Source: Chromatiales bacterium 21-64-14 (GTDB lineage: Bacteria; Pseudomonadota; Gammaproteobacteria; 21-64-14). Taken from it: a DNA stretch of 64,000 nucleotides. The translations under genes and the position numbers were made by a program. The notes below the pieces were generated by a model. That model was not told the origin of the DNA. It searched no databases and was given only the letters and a program-made list of their open reading frames with translations. The stretch's first letter is position 1. Each line of letters begins with the position of its first letter. Shown here piece by piece: positions 27,519-35,728 of the stretch. The stretch is from the NCBI GenBank assembly GCA_002255365.1, contig NCBI01000002.1, positions 81,401-145,400 on the forward strand, in the 5' to 3' direction.

Positions 27519-28172
27519 TCATCGCCAACCCTCCACGGCACGCCGCGCGGGACGGTTCTGCGCCCGCGCGAGCAATCCGGAGGTGGTGACCGAGACTGTG
27601 TAAACCGCGCCATCGGCCATGGGCAGATAGGTGGCACTTCCATAGTAGGCATCCACCCACGGGAGCCACCGCTCGTAGCGTCGCGCCAATGACCACGGAT
27701 CCAACCCTCCGGCCGGCGCCAGATCGTATACGCTGTGGAAGCCGTCGCGGGCCTGGACGAGGCTGGCATAACGCCCGCTGAGGCGCTCCAGACGATAACG
27801 GGTGTCGAGGCCTAGCAATACCGCGACGCCGCGCCATTTCAGGATCCGCGCGTCGAGCTGCCATTGGTCGCCTTCCAGTTCGAAGTTGGCCGGCGGGACA
27901 CCCGGGCGCACCAGCCGCACGCGGTAGTGCTGCGGCCCGAGCCGGGAAAACGCGAGCTCCGCAACCGGCTGTTCCGCAGTCAGCCGCTGGTAGGTGTAGA
28001 GATTGACCGCCAGCGCCATCAGTAAACCCGCCGCCGCCAGCGTGGCCAATCCACCGGCACCCGCCAACCCGCCCAACAGTAGGCGGCGCCGGCGCAGACC
28101 ACGGCCCCCGAGATACAGCAACAGCAGACCCACCAGCATCGCCAGGGCGGCGATCAGCTCCAGGCCGTTCAT
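27519..28172 (-). CDS. Conserved membrane protein of unknown function
   Basis: This 217-residue protein has two N-terminal membrane helices (about 4-22 and 35-60) separated by a short arginine-rich loop, then a hydrophilic domain with YRVRLVRPGVPPANFELEGD and KWRGVAVLLGLDTRYRLERL that is predicted to lie outside the membrane. Homologues in gammaproteobacteria are often labelled as cation or multidrug efflux pump, but nothing here supports transport. It precedes the esterase gene by 61 bp and is divergent from lptM with 89 bp between starts. The function is unknown. Confidence 0.75.
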   Translation of the reverse strand: MNGLELIAALAMLVGLLLLYLGGRGLRRRRLLLGGLAGAGGLATLAAAGLLMALAVNLYTYQRLTAEQPVAELAFSRLGPQHYRVRLVRPGVPPANFELEGDQWQLDARILKWRGVAVLLGLDTRYRLERLSGRYASLVQARDGFHSVYDLAPAGGLDPWSLARRYERWLPWVDAYYGSATYLPMADGAVYTVSVTTSGLLARAQNRPARRAVEGWR

Positions 28173-28261
28173 GGGCTGTGGTCCGATGTGTCCATGGTGA
28201 CGAGGTCCTGAACCGGCTTATACTCTGGACTTCCTGAGACCCAAGCGGCTGCCGCAACCCC

Positions 28262-28438
28262 ATGCCCGACCAACTGCCCCGTATTCTGCCATGGATCCTC
28301 GCCGCCGTGCTGGTCGCCGCGCCCTTGTCCGGCTGCGGCCAGAAGGGCCCTTTGTATTTGCCGCCCGCGGCACAGCCGGCTCAGCATTCGGACCACGGTA
28401 GGGCCCACGAACCGCCCCGCCCGGCACCTCAACCCTAA
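28262..28438 (+). CDS. lptM: LptM-like small lipoprotein
   Basis: This 58-residue protein begins MPDQLPRILPWILAAVLVAA and has the lipobox PLSGC with the lipidated cysteine at residue 25, followed by GQKGPLYLPP. CGQKGPLYLP is the hallmark of LptM (formerly YifL or LppL), a lipoprotein that assists LptD assembly in the outer membrane. Its stop is 17 bp before lysA, matching the usual lptM-lysA(-dapF) order. It is too short to be picked up by length-filtered gene calling. The proline-rich tail is variable in the family. Confidence 0.9.
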   Translation: MPDQLPRILPWILAAVLVAAPLSGCGQKGPLYLPPAAQPAQHSDHGRAHEPPRPAPQP

Positions 28439-28455
28439 GACTCCTGCCCCAGCCG

Positions 28456-29703
28456 ATGGATCACTTCCACTACCGTGACGGGCGTTTGTTTGCCGAAGAG
28501 GTGGATCTCGTCGAGCTGGCCGCGGCGCATGGCACGCCGTGCTATGTGTACTCCCGGGCCACCGTCGAGCGGCACTGGCACGCCTTCGATCGGGCCCTGG
28601 CGGGACGCCGCCATCTGGTGTGTTACGCGGTCAAGGCCAACGCCAATCTGGGGATCCTGGGTGTACTGGCCCGCCTGGGCTCCGGTTTCGACATCGTCTC
28701 GGTGGGGGAGCTCGAGCGCGTGCTGCGCGCCGGCGGGGACCCCGGGAAGGTCGTGTTCTCCGGCGTGGGCAAGCGGGCGGACGAGATGCGCCGCGCGCTG
28801 GAGGTCGGCATCCGCTGTTTCAATGTGGAATCCGCTGCGGAGCTGGACCGGCTGGAACAGATCGCGCAGGAATTGGGTCTGCGGGCTCCAGTGTCCCTGC
28901 GGGTCAACCCGGACGTGGATGCGGGAACCCACCCTTATATCGCCACTGGGCTGAAGGAGAACAAATTCGGCGTGGACGTGGCGAGCGCCCTTGCGCTGTA
29001 CCGGCGCGCGTCCCACGCCCGCCACCTGGAGGTAGTGGGCGTGGACTGTCACATCGGATCGCAGCTCACGGACACGGGACCCTTCGTCGCCGCCCTGAGG
29101 CGGATCCTGGAGCTGGTGGATCAACTGGAGAACGAGGGCATCTCCATCCGGCATCTGGATCTCGGAGGTGGCCTGGGGGTGCGTTACCGGGACGAATGCC
29201 CCCCGCCTCCGGACCAGTACATCCGCACGCTGTTGGAAGCCCTCAGTGGCCGGGATTTTGAACTGCTGATTGAGCCGGGCCGGGCGATCGTCGCCAACGC
29301 GGGGGTACTGCTTACCCGGGTGGAGTATCTCAAGCACACCAGCCACCGCAATTTCGCCATCGTGGACGCGGCGATGAACGACTTGGTGCGCCCAGCCCTG
29401 TACGGTGCCTGGCACGAAATTTTGCCCGTCGAACCCCGCGCCGGTCTGGCTCCACAAGACTACGACGTGGTGGGTGCGGTCTGTGAAACTGGGGACTTCC
29501 TGGGTAAGGAGCGACGCCTCGCGATCGCGCCCGGCGACCTCCTGGCGGTGCGCAGCGCCGGGGCCTACGGCTTTTCCATGAGCTCCAATTACAACACGCG
29601 GCCACGGGCCGCGGAGGTGCTGGTGGACGGGGCCGGGTCCTGGCTGGTACGGTCCCGAGAAACCCTGGAGGCGCTGCTGGAGGGAGAGTCTGTACCCCCC
29701 TGA
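28456..29703 (+). CDS. lysA: Diaminopimelate decarboxylase
   Basis: This 415-residue PLP enzyme makes lysine from meso-diaminopimelate. The PLP lysine is Lys60 in CYAVKANAN. Other landmarks are HIGSQLTDTGPF, the glycine-rich HLDLGGGLGVRY and CETGDFLGKER with Cys343, whose cysteine helps form the substrate site across the dimer. The length matches E. coli LysA (420). It follows lptM by 17 bp. The normally adjacent dapF is 5.2 kb away, beyond an accessory island. Confidence 0.95.
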   Translation: MDHFHYRDGRLFAEEVDLVELAAAHGTPCYVYSRATVERHWHAFDRALAGRRHLVCYAVKANANLGILGVLARLGSGFDIVSVGELERVLRAGGDPGKVVFSGVGKRADEMRRALEVGIRCFNVESAAELDRLEQIAQELGLRAPVSLRVNPDVDAGTHPYIATGLKENKFGVDVASALALYRRASHARHLEVVGVDCHIGSQLTDTGPFVAALRRILELVDQLENEGISIRHLDLGGGLGVRYRDECPPPPDQYIRTLLEALSGRDFELLIEPGRAIVANAGVLLTRVEYLKHTSHRNFAIVDAAMNDLVRPALYGAWHEILPVEPRAGLAPQDYDVVGAVCETGDFLGKERRLAIAPGDLLAVRSAGAYGFSMSSNYNTRPRAAEVLVDGAGSWLVRSRETLEALLEGESVPP

Positions 29704-29825
29704 GCCGCTTTGGACGAGCGCGCAACTCTCACCAGTATTCGGCACGTGCGGGGGTGGATCACAGCATGATGGCGGAGAGATACGGGCTCGGGACTGTCCG
29801 AGCATGGTGTTTAACGCCAGATTGT

Positions 29826-29866
29826 AAAAAAAGCCCGGGGAAAGCGAGGCGCCGCCGTCCCCGGGC
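29826..29866 (-). terminator. Intrinsic terminator of the repeat-protein operon
   Basis: Read on the minus strand, a 9-bp GC-rich stem (arms 29858-29866 and 29833-29841, GCCCGGGGA with its complement) is followed by seven thymines (29832-29826). It lies 12 bp past the stop of the repeat protein gene, so it ends the minus-strand unit that begins at 31123. Confidence 0.9.
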
Positions 29867-29877
29867 CACTTGACAGC

Positions 29878-30318
29878 TCAGTCGACTTCCGGCCGGTTGA
29901 TCTCGGGACGATCGATCTCTGGCCTCTGGATCTCTGGCCTCTGGATCTCGGGCTTCTCGATTTCGGGTTTCTCAATCTCAGGCTTGTCGACGTCAGGCTT
30001 GTCGATGTCAGGCCTGTCGGCGTGGGGACGGTCCATGTCGGGCCCCTGCTCCACCGGGCGGTTCATCTCCACCTGACTCTCTGCGGTAGCATTGCCAGGA
30101 ACCGCTGGAGTCGCGGCGTCTCCCGGGGCATTGGGGTCCGCGGGCGTCGCGGCAGCGACGACTAGGGAGTTGCTGTCGCGCAGGCCACCCTGATCGGCGG
30201 CCGCCGCGGCGGACAGGTGGACACTGGCACTAGCGCTGGCCGCCACGGCGGGACCTGCCACCAGACCCAGTGCGGACAGGGCCGATACCAACAGATAACG
30301 TTTCATACTGCATTTCAT
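29878..30318 (-). CDS. Secreted protein with C-terminal pentapeptide repeats
   Basis: This 146-residue protein starts with a signal peptide (about 1-27, LLVSALSALGLVAGPAVAA) and an alanine/proline-rich linker. From about residue 93 on it is a run of about ten pentapeptides of pattern [DE][IV][DEQN][KR]P, such as DIDKP, EIEKP, EIQRP and EINRP. The repeats are strongly charged and probably extended. A perfect ribosome site AAGGAGGT lies 7 bp before the ATG at 30318. It follows the beta-barrel protein gene by 25 bp. The function is unknown; a cell-surface or periplasmic scaffold is one possibility. The same repeat type ends the DUF5666 protein at 32149-33285. Confidence 0.85.
   Translation of the reverse strand: MKCSMKRYLLVSALSALGLVAGPAVAASASASVHLSAAAAADQGGLRDSNSLVVAAATPADPNAPGDAATPAVPGNATAESQVEMNRPVEQGPDMDRPHADRPDIDKPDVDKPEIEKPEIEKPEIQRPEIQRPEIDRPEINRPEVD
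29881..30048. repeat. 15-bp tandem repeat tract encoding the pentapeptides
   Basis: The 3' part of the secreted-protein gene is built of degenerate 15-bp units, including exact neighbouring copies of GGCCTCTGGATCTC-like units near 29918-29950. Because the unit is a multiple of three, copy-number change would leave the frame open and alter only protein length. Confidence 0.85.
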
Positions 30319-30343
30319 GATACGTACCTCCTTGCCATTGAGA

Positions 30344-31123
30344 TCAGAACCGAACGTGTGCCCCGAGGCCGACGCCGTAGTCCGGGCTTCCGCTGCTCAG
30401 CCCCAGGTCACCGAACACCTGGACCCCGGTTCCAGGTCTCAGGTCATAATTCCAGGCGACGAGTGCATCGGACGTCGGCTGGAAACCGGCTTGCTCCGAC
30501 TGATGGCCGGAATACATCAGGGTAAAGAATTGCCCCTCCGCGACCCGCAGGCTTCCACCGGCTTCGTAGGTCACGATATTGCGTAGGGCGAGATTGGGCG
30601 GAGACCCAACGACTCGGTATCCCACCTGGGCGAACGGGAAGAGGCGGGTACCCAATACGGCATTGGCCCCCATGCCGAACTCATAGTCGTTCTCGCCCGT
30701 GCCTAAACCCTTCGAACGGGAAGCGGTACCGAATTTGACCTTGGCGTAGGGAACCAGATCAGGCATGGCACCGCTGCCCCGCAGCGTGTAGTCGCCTTCG
30801 AGCCAGATGTCCCCCAGTCCGCTGCTGGTCTGGCTGGCGCCCTGGCCGGATTTGCCGATCACGGTGCCACCAGACACCAGCGCCCCGCTGCTCTTGACCG
30901 TGATGTACGGAATGGTGAGCTTCAATTGGGCATTGCGGTCCCGATATTTGATGTACGTGGGCAGGTACCAGATCTGAACGTTGCTGGTGGTACCGAAATT
31001 GCCCTCAAAGAACGAAGGCTGTACCCCCACGGTGGTGGACGGAGTCCCCTGGGCGGCCTGGGCAGCCCCCGCCGTCAGGGCGGCTGCCGTCACCAGGGCC
31101 ACTGCCAATTGCTTGCGACGCAT
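30344..31123 (-). CDS. Outer-membrane beta-barrel protein, phenol MetA-degradation/transporter-like family
   Basis: This 259-residue protein has a signal peptide (1-23, ending AAQA) and alternating amphipathic strands rich in aromatic and glycine residues: YLPTYIKYRDRNAQLKLTIPY, DIWLEGDYTL, FPFAQVGYRVV and a terminal phenylalanine (AHVRF), the usual end of an outer-membrane barrel. It resembles the family labelled phenol MetA-pathway or transporter proteins, whose cargo is mostly unknown. The ATG at 31123 has GAGGAGAT upstream. It is first in a two-gene unit with the pentapeptide-repeat protein and is divergent from the DUF6502 gene. The exact ligand cannot be inferred. Confidence 0.75.
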   Translation of the reverse strand: MRRKQLAVALVTAAALTAGAAQAAQGTPSTTVGVQPSFFEGNFGTTSNVQIWYLPTYIKYRDRNAQLKLTIPYITVKSSGALVSGGTVIGKSGQGASQTSSGLGDIWLEGDYTLRGSGAMPDLVPYAKVKFGTASRSKGLGTGENDYEFGMGANAVLGTRLFPFAQVGYRVVGSPPNLALRNIVTYEAGGSLRVAEGQFFTLMYSGHQSEQAGFQPTSDALVAWNYDLRPGTGVQVFGDLGLSSGSPDYGVGLGAHVRF

Positions 31124-31340
31124 TTCGATCTCCTCTGCCATGTCCCGAGTGACCATCCGACGCCTCCGGCCCCCCAGCGGCGACGAACCATTGTGGTAAT
31201 ATTTCCCGCTACTAAAACCCATATACCCTTTACATTTCACTTATAATTGATACAATGTGCATCATAGTGGGAAATTTACCCACGGTCAACCGTCAAGCTT
31301 GAAGCTGTGAAGCCGGTCACACACCGGCCCCGTGGGGACC
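31124..31340. promoter_or_regulatory. AT-rich divergent control region between the barrel and DUF6502 units
   Basis: This 217-bp region is markedly AT-rich compared with its neighbours. It contains TATAAT (31242-31247) on the plus strand and spaced inverted copies ATTTCCC (31201-31207) and GGGAAAT (31269-31275). It presumably holds promoters for both units, but no -35/-10 pair with normal spacing could be fixed with confidence. Confidence 0.45.
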
Positions 31341-32174
31341 ATGCTGGAAGCCACTCTCAAATCGGCGCTGGTGGAACTGCTGCGGCCCCTGGTGCGTTAT
31401 CTGATTCGCCAGGGCTGGGGTTACCCCGCGCTGTGCGAACTCCTCAAGCCGCTCTATGTGGGCGAAGCGGAAGCGGAGCATGGGGCGGGGACCCGTGGTC
31501 GGCTCACGGATAGCCATTTGAGCCTACTCACCGGCATTCATCGCAAAGAAATCAAACGCTTGAAGGACGAGCTGGCCGAGGATGGTGGTGCGTCGGCACC
31601 ACGCAGGGGCGTCAATGTGGCGGCCCGCGTGGTCGGGACCTGGGTGTCTGATCCGGACTACCTGGACGCCGCGGGAGAACCGCGTCCGGTTCCCCTGCGT
31701 GACCCGCGCGGCGGGCCCAGTTTCGAGGCGCTGGTGCGCTCCGTCAAGGCGGACCTCCGAGCCAGGTCGGTGCTGGATGAACTGCTGCGGGTCGGCGTGG
31801 CGGAGGAGGCCCCGGGCGGGCAGATCCGGTTGCTGCGCACTGCCTACGTCTCGCCAGTGGCGGAGGAGAAGTTGGAGTTTCTGGCTGCCAACGTGGGGGA
31901 CCACCTGCGCTCCGCGCTCCACAACCTGTCCACGCCCCAGGCACCGTACCTGGAGCGCGCCCTGTATCATGACGCGATCCCCGCGGATGAATTGGAGCGA
32001 CTGCGCCCGGAGCTGATGCGTCTCGCCGATCCCTTGCTACGTCAAGCAAACCAGCGGCTGATGAGCGCGAACACCGTGGGCACGGAGTCCGGGAGCCGAC
32101 CGCGCAGGCGGATGCGCCTAGGTGTGTATTACTACGAGGAGGATACCGGTGGTGACCCGCTCGACTCCGATTAA
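31341..32174 (+). CDS. DUF6502 family protein
   Basis: This 277-residue cytoplasmic protein has the family opening ALVELLRPLVRYLIRQG and YPALCELLKPLYV, then LTDSHLSLLTGIHRKEIKRLK near residues 55-75. The helix LSLLTGIHRKEIKRL looks like a helix-turn-helix recognition region, so it may bind DNA, but no function is established that I know of. The ATG at 31341 is preferred over a GTG at 31332. The DUF5666 gene that follows starts inside its 3' end, so the two are translated together. They are divergent from the outer-membrane and repeat-protein unit. Confidence 0.75.
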   Translation: MLEATLKSALVELLRPLVRYLIRQGWGYPALCELLKPLYVGEAEAEHGAGTRGRLTDSHLSLLTGIHRKEIKRLKDELAEDGGASAPRRGVNVAARVVGTWVSDPDYLDAAGEPRPVPLRDPRGGPSFEALVRSVKADLRARSVLDELLRVGVAEEAPGGQIRLLRTAYVSPVAEEKLEFLAANVGDHLRSALHNLSTPQAPYLERALYHDAIPADELERLRPELMRLADPLLRQANQRLMSANTVGTESGSRPRRRMRLGVYYYEEDTGGDPLDSD

Positions 32175-33285
32175 GCGTCTGCGTTTACCGATCGGGCTGT
32201 TCCTGGCAGCGTTCTGTGGTGTGCTGCTGGGCGGATCCCCCGGCGGGGGGATCGGCGGCACCGGCATTACCGGCTTCGGGCAGATCCAAGCCTTTGGAAG
32301 CGTCTTCGTCAACGGCCGCGAATACTTCCTGAACGCCACGACCCGGGTCACCGTAGACGGGCAACCGTCCACTGGGCAGGCCCTGCACATCGGCGATATC
32401 GTCATCGTGCGGGGTAGCGCGGACCCGGGCTCCCGTACCGGCCAAGCCCAATACATCCAGGTAGAACACGCCCTGCTCGGCCGGGTGGACGAAGTTACCG
32501 GTGCCGGTGCGCGGTTTACGGTGCTCGGCCAGCGAGTATATCTGGCCCCTGCGGCACGGATAGAAGGGCCTGATAACGGACCGGTGGCATTGCACCGGGG
32601 AGACGTGGTGGCAGTCAGCGCGCTCGCGAAGGGCAACGGGGCCTGGGTCGCGACGCGGGTTACCCGGCTGTACCGCGCACAACGCGTACCCGCGTCCCAG
32701 CGCTTCATTCTGCAAGGCACGGTCGCCGGCGTCGACCGGGAACGCGGCGTAATCCGGATCGGCACTCAACCGGTGGCGGTGAAGGCCACTGCGCTGGACA
32801 CTATCCGTACCGGCGAGCAGGTGCGGGTGGAAGGTCACTACCTGGGCAAGCTCCCAGAAGGGACCCAGTTGCGTCCGGTGCGGGCGCTGCCGGGCGGCCG
32901 CGGCGAATACGTGGAGATGGAAGGCTACGCCGCGGCGCCACCCCGGGGCGACCGGCTGTCCAGCAATGGGATCGTTATCCGTTACCCCCTGACCGCGAAG
33001 CCGTCAATCCAGGCCCGGATCCGTGCGGCCGCCGGCCGCCCGCTGGTATTCGTCGGTCGCCTGCGCCCGGACGGGGCCCTGGAGGCGATACGGATCGAGA
33101 CGCCCCAGGCCCCGCGCCTACCCGATGCAGGTGGGGCGGACAAACCGGGAGCCAGCAACCCACACATGGAGCCGCCCGAGGTAACGCGCCCCGAAATTGA
33201 ACACCCGGAGATAGAGCGCCCGCAAATCGAACCGCCCGAAATCCAGCGCCCGGATCTACCCAGCCTGCAAAGACCGGACCTCTGA
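32149..33285 (+). CDS. DUF5666 family secreted protein with pentapeptide-repeat tail
   Basis: This 378-residue protein opens with a hydrophobic, signal-like segment (IGLFLAAFCGVLLGG) and then GGIGGTGITGFGQIQAFGS, a typical DUF5666 start. It has several small beta domains (VFVNGREYFLNATTRV, GDIVIVRGSA, HYLGKLPEG). The last 40 residues carry EVTRP-EIEHP-EIERP-QIEPP-EIQRP, the same pentapeptide type found in the divergent secreted protein at 29878-30318. The start is GTG at 32149, six bases after GAGGAGG; the gene overlaps the DUF6502 gene by 26 bp. Localisation is probably periplasm or surface. The role is unknown. Confidence 0.75.
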   Translation: MVTRSTPIKRLRLPIGLFLAAFCGVLLGGSPGGGIGGTGITGFGQIQAFGSVFVNGREYFLNATTRVTVDGQPSTGQALHIGDIVIVRGSADPGSRTGQAQYIQVEHALLGRVDEVTGAGARFTVLGQRVYLAPAARIEGPDNGPVALHRGDVVAVSALAKGNGAWVATRVTRLYRAQRVPASQRFILQGTVAGVDRERGVIRIGTQPVAVKATALDTIRTGEQVRVEGHYLGKLPEGTQLRPVRALPGGRGEYVEMEGYAAAPPRGDRLSSNGIVIRYPLTAKPSIQARIRAAAGRPLVFVGRLRPDGALEAIRIETPQAPRLPDAGGADKPGASNPHMEPPEVTRPEIEHPEIERPQIEPPEIQRPDLPSLQRPDL

Positions 33286-33338
33286 CGGACCTCCACGAAG
33301 ACTGCATTCGGAATTTTCCGCCAACAGGTGCCCACTCT

Positions 33339-34019
33339 ATGGATCGCCGCCCGGAACCAGAACTGATGGATGACCCGAAACAAGCCGAGGCCTACGCGGC
33401 GGCGGATTTCGAGACCGCCCACGCCTCATTCGTTGAACATTTCCAGCAGGCCTTTCCAGGGCAGGAGCTCACCGGACGGGTGCTGGATCTCGGGTGCGGC
33501 CCCTGTGACATCACGCGGCGGTTCGCCGCCGCGTTTCCCAATTGCAGTATGGACGCAGTGGATGGCGCTGCGAACATGCTGCGGTTCGGCCGCGAGGTGA
33601 TCGGGCGCGCGGGCCTGGACCGGCGTGTACGCCTGATCCACAGTATCCTGCCCGGCAACGAGCTGCGCGCCGAGTCCTACGACGCGGTCATCTCCAATAG
33701 TCTGCTCCATCACCTCCACAATCCGGCGGTGCTGTGGCAAAGCATACGCCGCCACGCCCGGCCTGGTGCGGCGGTGTTCGTCATGGACCTGTTGCGGCCG
33801 CCCACGCCGCGCGATGCGCTGGCGCTGGTTGAGACCTATGCCGGGAACGAGCCGGAGATCCTGCAGCGGGACTTCTACCGGTCGCTGTGCGCCGCGTTCC
33901 GCCCGGATGAAATCCGATCCCAGCTAGTCGGGGCGGGACTGGATCACCTTATCATGCGCACCGTTGGTGACCGGCACGTGGTCATTCACGGACGGGTCGG
34001 CGGCACCCCTCCCCGGTAG
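33339..34019 (+). CDS. Class I SAM-dependent methyltransferase
   Basis: This 226-residue protein shows motif I VLDLGCGPCDITRRF (about 49-63), an acidic loop MDAVDGAANM and a motif IV-like SNSLLHHLHNP. These define a class I Rossmann-fold methyltransferase of the UbiE/small-molecule type. The substrate cannot be inferred. AGGTG precedes the ATG at 33339. It follows the DUF5666 gene by 53 bp on the same strand, so it may be part of that unit, and its 3' end is followed by the broken regulator on the other strand. Confidence 0.8.
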   Translation: MDRRPEPELMDDPKQAEAYAAADFETAHASFVEHFQQAFPGQELTGRVLDLGCGPCDITRRFAAAFPNCSMDAVDGAANMLRFGREVIGRAGLDRRVRLIHSILPGNELRAESYDAVISNSLLHHLHNPAVLWQSIRRHARPGAAVFVMDLLRPPTPRDALALVETYAGNEPEILQRDFYRSLCAAFRPDEIRSQLVGAGLDHLIMRTVGDRHVVIHGRVGGTPPR

Positions 34020-34104
34020 GAAAAACCCCGACCTGATAAGCAGCCTTCCTCCGATACACAGCGTGGACGGGTGCGGGCATGCTTCCAATCGACGTTTGGC
34101 GAAT

Positions 34105-34242
34105 GCGATAGGTGCTCACCGTCTTGACGCTCAGCGATAACTCGGTGGCGATCTCCGATACCGCTTTGCCGGCAGCGATCATGAGAAATATTTGATACTC
34201 CCGGTCGGAGAGCGTCTCATGCAATGGCCGCGACAATGGCAC
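34105..34242 (-). pseudogene. Remnant of a LuxR/NarL-type response regulator HTH
   Basis: Starting at a GTG at 34242, 46 codons read ETLSDREYQIFLMIAAGKAV followed by SEIATELSLSVKTVSTYR, an unmistakable GerE/LuxR helix-turn-helix with its recognition helix. After TYR the frame continues to 33982 with unrelated sequence instead of the expected final helix. Upstream, a stop codon lies five codons before, and no receiver domain is visible in any frame. It is therefore a gene fragment rather than a working regulator. Confidence 0.8.
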
Positions 34243-34825
34243 TGAGGACCAGCCCGCTCAGGTTGTTGGTAGAAAGCAGCCTAGATCTGCTCGATTCGTA
34301 GTCTGCGCGCGTCGGCCTCGGGACCTTCGCGGGTCAGCGTCACCGGCGCGCCATGACTTTCGGGGGAACATTGGAAGGCCTGTACCATGTACGCACCCCA
34401 GCACCGGGGGGATACCGGGGACGTTGCTTCCGCACTTTGCGCACCCGCTCCCTGAATCCGCATCGTGCAATGGTGTAGCGGGCTTTACGACGACATGCCG
34501 AAAGTCGTTCGGGGGGGCGCTTTTGGTTTTCTGAATTGGCGGGGTTGGCAACCGCTAAGCGGAACCGCACGTTCTACCGCCCCGGGGCCGTGGTCAGCCG
34601 GGCGGAGCTTAGTGTAATCCCTGTATAAAAGGATTGCGGGTATTTCGGTAGCGACGCCGGTATTCATCGCCCCTGCGCGGGTGCAAAGCGCCCCCCCATC
34701 TGTGCGGCCGCGGCCGCCATCTGGCCAGCCCGTGGCCCGTGGCCCGGAGCGGGAGCGCGCCCCGGGGCGGCCCAGTCCACGCTGTGGTCTCCAACCCAAA
34801 CCGATATACTGGCTTAATCCTCCGC

Positions 34826-34863
34826 GCGCCGCCCCTGACGGGTATACCCGTCAGGGGCGGCGC
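34826..34863. repeat. 38-bp perfect palindrome before dapF
   Basis: Two 19-bp arms meet at GTA|TAC without a spacer, centred between 34844 and 34845; the outer bases are GCGCCGCCCC and GGGGCGGCGC. It lies 35 bp upstream of the dapF ATG and about 16 bp after a -10-like TATACT. No thymine tract follows, so it is not a standard terminator in either direction. Confidence 0.92.
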
Positions 34864-34897
34864 CGGACACCATGTAATCACAAACCCGGTGGGTGGG

Positions 34898-35728
34898 ATG
34901 CAGGTAGCTTTCACCAAGATGCAAGGGCTCGGCAACGATTTCGTGATCGTGGATACCCTGGCGCAACCCCTGGCCCTGACTCCCGACCAGGTCCGGCAGT
35001 TGGCCGATCGGCGCCTCGGTGTGGGCTGCGACCAACTCCTGGTGGTAAGCGCCGCCACCGGCCCCCACGCGGATTTTCGTTACGGAATCTACAATGCCGA
35101 CGGCAGCGTCGCCGAGCAGTGCGGCAACGGCGTGCGTTGCATCGCCCGCTACCTCCACGACCGCGGCATCACTCCCAAGCGCGAGCTGCGCCTGGAGAGC
35201 GCCGCGGGCCCCATAAGGACCCGCCTGGAAGCGGACGGGTCCGTGACGGTGGACATGGGCGTTCCCCGGCTGGAGCCTGAGCAGATCCCGTTCCGCGCCC
35301 CGGCCCGCGCCCCAGTTTACGATCTTGAGGTCGGGGGTCAGGTGGTGCCCGTCAGCGCCGTATCCATGGGTAATCCACATGCGGTGCTGGTAGTCGATTC
35401 CGTGGACCGGGCGCCGGTGGATCTTCTGGGGCCAGCCATCGAATCCCACCCACGCTTCCCGCACCGGGTGAACGTGGGCTTTCTACAGGTATTGGACCCC
35501 GCCCGCGCCCGGCTGCGAGTCTTCGAGCGCGGTGCCGGGGAGACCCGGGCCTGTGGCACCGGCGCCTGCGCGGCGGTGGTTGCCGGACGCCTGCGGAATC
35601 TGCTCGCGGAGCGGGTATCCGTGGGCCTGCCCGGCGGCGAACTTGTGGTATCCTGGATCGGAGAAGGGAAGTCCGTGTGGATGACGGGCCCGGCAGTCTG
35701 GGTATTCGAAGGTCAGATCGAGCTATGA
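34898..35728 (+). CDS. dapF: Diaminopimelate epimerase
   Basis: This 276-residue enzyme interconverts LL- and meso-diaminopimelate. The two catalytic cysteines are visible as Cys75 in EQCGNGVRC and Cys219 in RACGTGAC, equivalent to E. coli Cys73 and Cys217. The N-terminus [16 protein letters not shown] is the family start, fixing the ATG at 34898. The stop overlaps the DUF484 start by 4 bp, so dapF, DUF484 and xerC form an operon. Supply of meso-DAP serves both peptidoglycan and lysine through lysA. Confidence 0.95.
   Translation: MQVAFTKMQGLGNDFVIVDTLAQPLALTPDQVRQLADRRLGVGCDQLLVVSAATGPHADFRYGIYNADGSVAEQCGNGVRCIARYLHDRGITPKRELRLESAAGPIRTRLEADGSVTVDMGVPRLEPEQIPFRAPARAPVYDLEVGGQVVPVSAVSMGNPHAVLVVDSVDRAPVDLLGPAIESHPRFPHRVNVGFLQVLDPARARLRVFERGAGETRACGTGACAAVVAGRLRNLLAERVSVGLPGGELVVSWIGEGKSVWMTGPAVWVFEGQIEL

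Larger units (their letters stand above)
34020..34897. other. Long non-coding region upstream of dapF
   Basis: Apart from the LuxR remnant this 878-bp stretch carries no convincing gene; the open frames on both strands have no family features or ribosome sites. It contains a TATAAA-like AT-rich spot near 34622, TATACT at 34805-34810 and the 38-bp palindrome at 34826-34863. It looks like decayed sequence at the right edge of the island inserted between lysA and dapF. Confidence 0.6.

Noticed and set aside
34258..34551. Open frame on the minus strand above the LuxR remnant
   Set aside because: It has no recognisable motif, no ribosome site and no relation to the missing receiver domain.
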